A DNA stretch of 14,477 nt from Acidobacteriota bacterium (lineage in GTDB: Bacteria > Acidobacteriota > Polarisedimenticolia > J045): positions 1-14,477 of the forward strand of contig JAJRXN010000425.1 of assembly GCA_024276295.1 (NCBI GenBank), given 5' to 3'. A model generated the notes under the pieces. The model was not told the DNA's origin, ran no database searches, and saw nothing but the letters and a program-made list of their open reading frames with translations. A program made the translations under genes and the position numbers. Within the stretch, counting starts at the first letter, position 1, and every line of letters starts with the position of its first letter. This document shows, in pieces, positions 14,048 through 14,477 of the stretch.

Positions 14048-14085
14048 TGTCAGTTCGGAAAAGGGGACAGCGGCGCTGAATACGT
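14048..14085. repeat. Possible fragment of a dispersed (REP-like) repeat
   Basis: The stretch contains GGAAAAGGGGACAG (14057-14070) followed by the palindrome CAGCGGCGCTG (14068-14078). Sequence of the form GGAAAAGGGGACAG is familiar to me from short dispersed repeats near Y1 (IS200/RAYT-like) transposases. No transposase is present here and only one copy is seen, so this is a tentative call. On the minus strand the short palindrome followed by TCCCCTTTT might also be a weak terminator of the glycerate kinase gene. Confidence 0.25.
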
Positions 14086-14121
14086 TCGCCCGCGCCCGGA
14101 TGGCGTTTCCCGTCGCGCGCG

Positions 14122-14477
14122 TCAGCTCCGCTGCGGCAGCACGACGCCGACGAAGACATCCATCACGTTGGTTCCGGTGGCACCGCAGGTCAGGATGCCG
14201 CCGACCCTGTCGAAGAACGTCGCGGAGTCGTGCCGCACGAGAAACGCCTCCGGATCGAGCCCGAGCCGGCGGGCGCGCGGGAGTGTGTCCGAACCGGCCA
14301 CGGCCCCCGCCGACGTGGCGTTGCCATCGATGCCGTCGGTTCCAGCGGCAAGAAACGCGGTGCCGGGTCGACGCGCGAGTTCCGGCAGGGCGGCGAGCAC
14401 CGCCTCGTGGCAGGGTCCTCCGCGACCGGGGCGGTGACCCGCCGCGGTGACCAGCTCGCCGCCCGCCAGCAGGCACG
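14122..14477 (-). CDS. Glycerate 2-kinase (MOFRL family), C-terminal fragment
   Basis: The last 118 codons of a gene entering from the right edge. The MOFRL-domain signatures are visible in order: LLAGGELVTAAG, GRGGPCHEAVLAAL, FLAAGTDGIDGNATSAGAVA, and GILTCGATGTNVMDV near the end. Enzymes of this family phosphorylate D-glycerate to 2-phosphoglycerate (older annotations: hydroxypyruvate reductase, TtuD). The GTDGIDG loop and GTNV..D are well conserved. The usual GGRNQE or GGPNQE reads GGPCHE here, so Asn and Gln are Cys and His. The N-terminal domain is outside the window. The gene could feed glycerate into lower glycolysis; whether it is linked to the nearby HAD phosphatase is unknown. Confidence 0.88.
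   Translation of the reverse strand, partial: CLLAGGELVTAAGHRPGRGGPCHEAVLAALPELARRPGTAFLAAGTDGIDGNATSAGAVAGSDTLPRARRLGLDPEAFLVRHDSATFFDRVGGILTCGATGTNVMDVFVGVVLPQRS

Noticed and set aside
12162..14477. HAD phosphatase, XRE regulator and glycerate kinase as a glycolate-salvage operon
   Set aside because: The genes are on different strands with separate ribosome sites and the HAD substrate is unknown; only a loose thematic link remains.

Overview
The window is about 14.5 kb of very GC-rich (roughly 70% by eye), gene-dense bacterial chromosome. Fourteen protein genes can be supported, two of them cut by the window edges. I see no tRNA, rRNA, CRISPR array, complete insertion sequence, integrase or phage gene. 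The gene set is housekeeping in type. It does not fix a phylum: the GC content, the class I (archaeal-type) lysyl-tRNA synthetase and the single-copy housekeeping genes would fit an uncultured high-GC bacterial lineage (Acidobacteriota-like or a similar deep branch), but that is inference.

Layout. Positions 1-2108: the last 25 codons of a probable aminotransferase (+) meet a convergent two-gene unit (-), which is an Mrp/ApbC Fe-S carrier ATPase followed by an unrecognised exported helical-repeat protein, joined by an ATGA overlap. Positions 2266-3947 (+): a two-transmembrane K+ channel with an RCK/TrkA regulatory domain, joined by an ATGA overlap to a class I methyltransferase. Positions 3972-5897 (-): class I fructose-1,6-bisphosphatase, then a MerR/excisionase-like DNA-binding protein with a coiled coil that is interrupted by an in-frame amber codon. 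Positions 6048-11426 (+): class I lysyl-tRNA synthetase, uvrB and uvrC, packed as one operon (4-nt gap, then 1-nt overlap). Positions 11494-12096 (-): a small P-loop kinase with an atypical Walker A. Positions 12162-12827 (+): a HAD phosphatase whose 3' end overlaps, antisense, the 3' end of an XRE regulator (12690-13886, -). Positions 14122-14477 (-): the C-terminal part of a glycerate 2-kinase.

Regulatory structure. The fbp/lysS divergent region carries a good sigma70-type promoter for lysS, followed by a perfect 8+8 palindrome at the start of the transcript and a second hairpin before the ribosome site. The convergent methyltransferase and HTH genes share an 11-bp stem-loop lying between their stop codons. 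uvrC is followed by a hairpin with a T-rich tail. mrp has a perfect TATAAT.

I found no clearly new multi-gene system. The observations most worth a second look are: the amber codon inside a coiled coil whose heptad register continues for 56 codons to a TGA beside the shared terminator; the K+ channel selectivity filter TVGYA in place of TVGYG; the P-loop kinase reading GLPATNKT; the 138-bp antisense overlap of the XRE and HAD genes; and a short sequence near 14050-14085 that looks like a dispersed repeat fragment.
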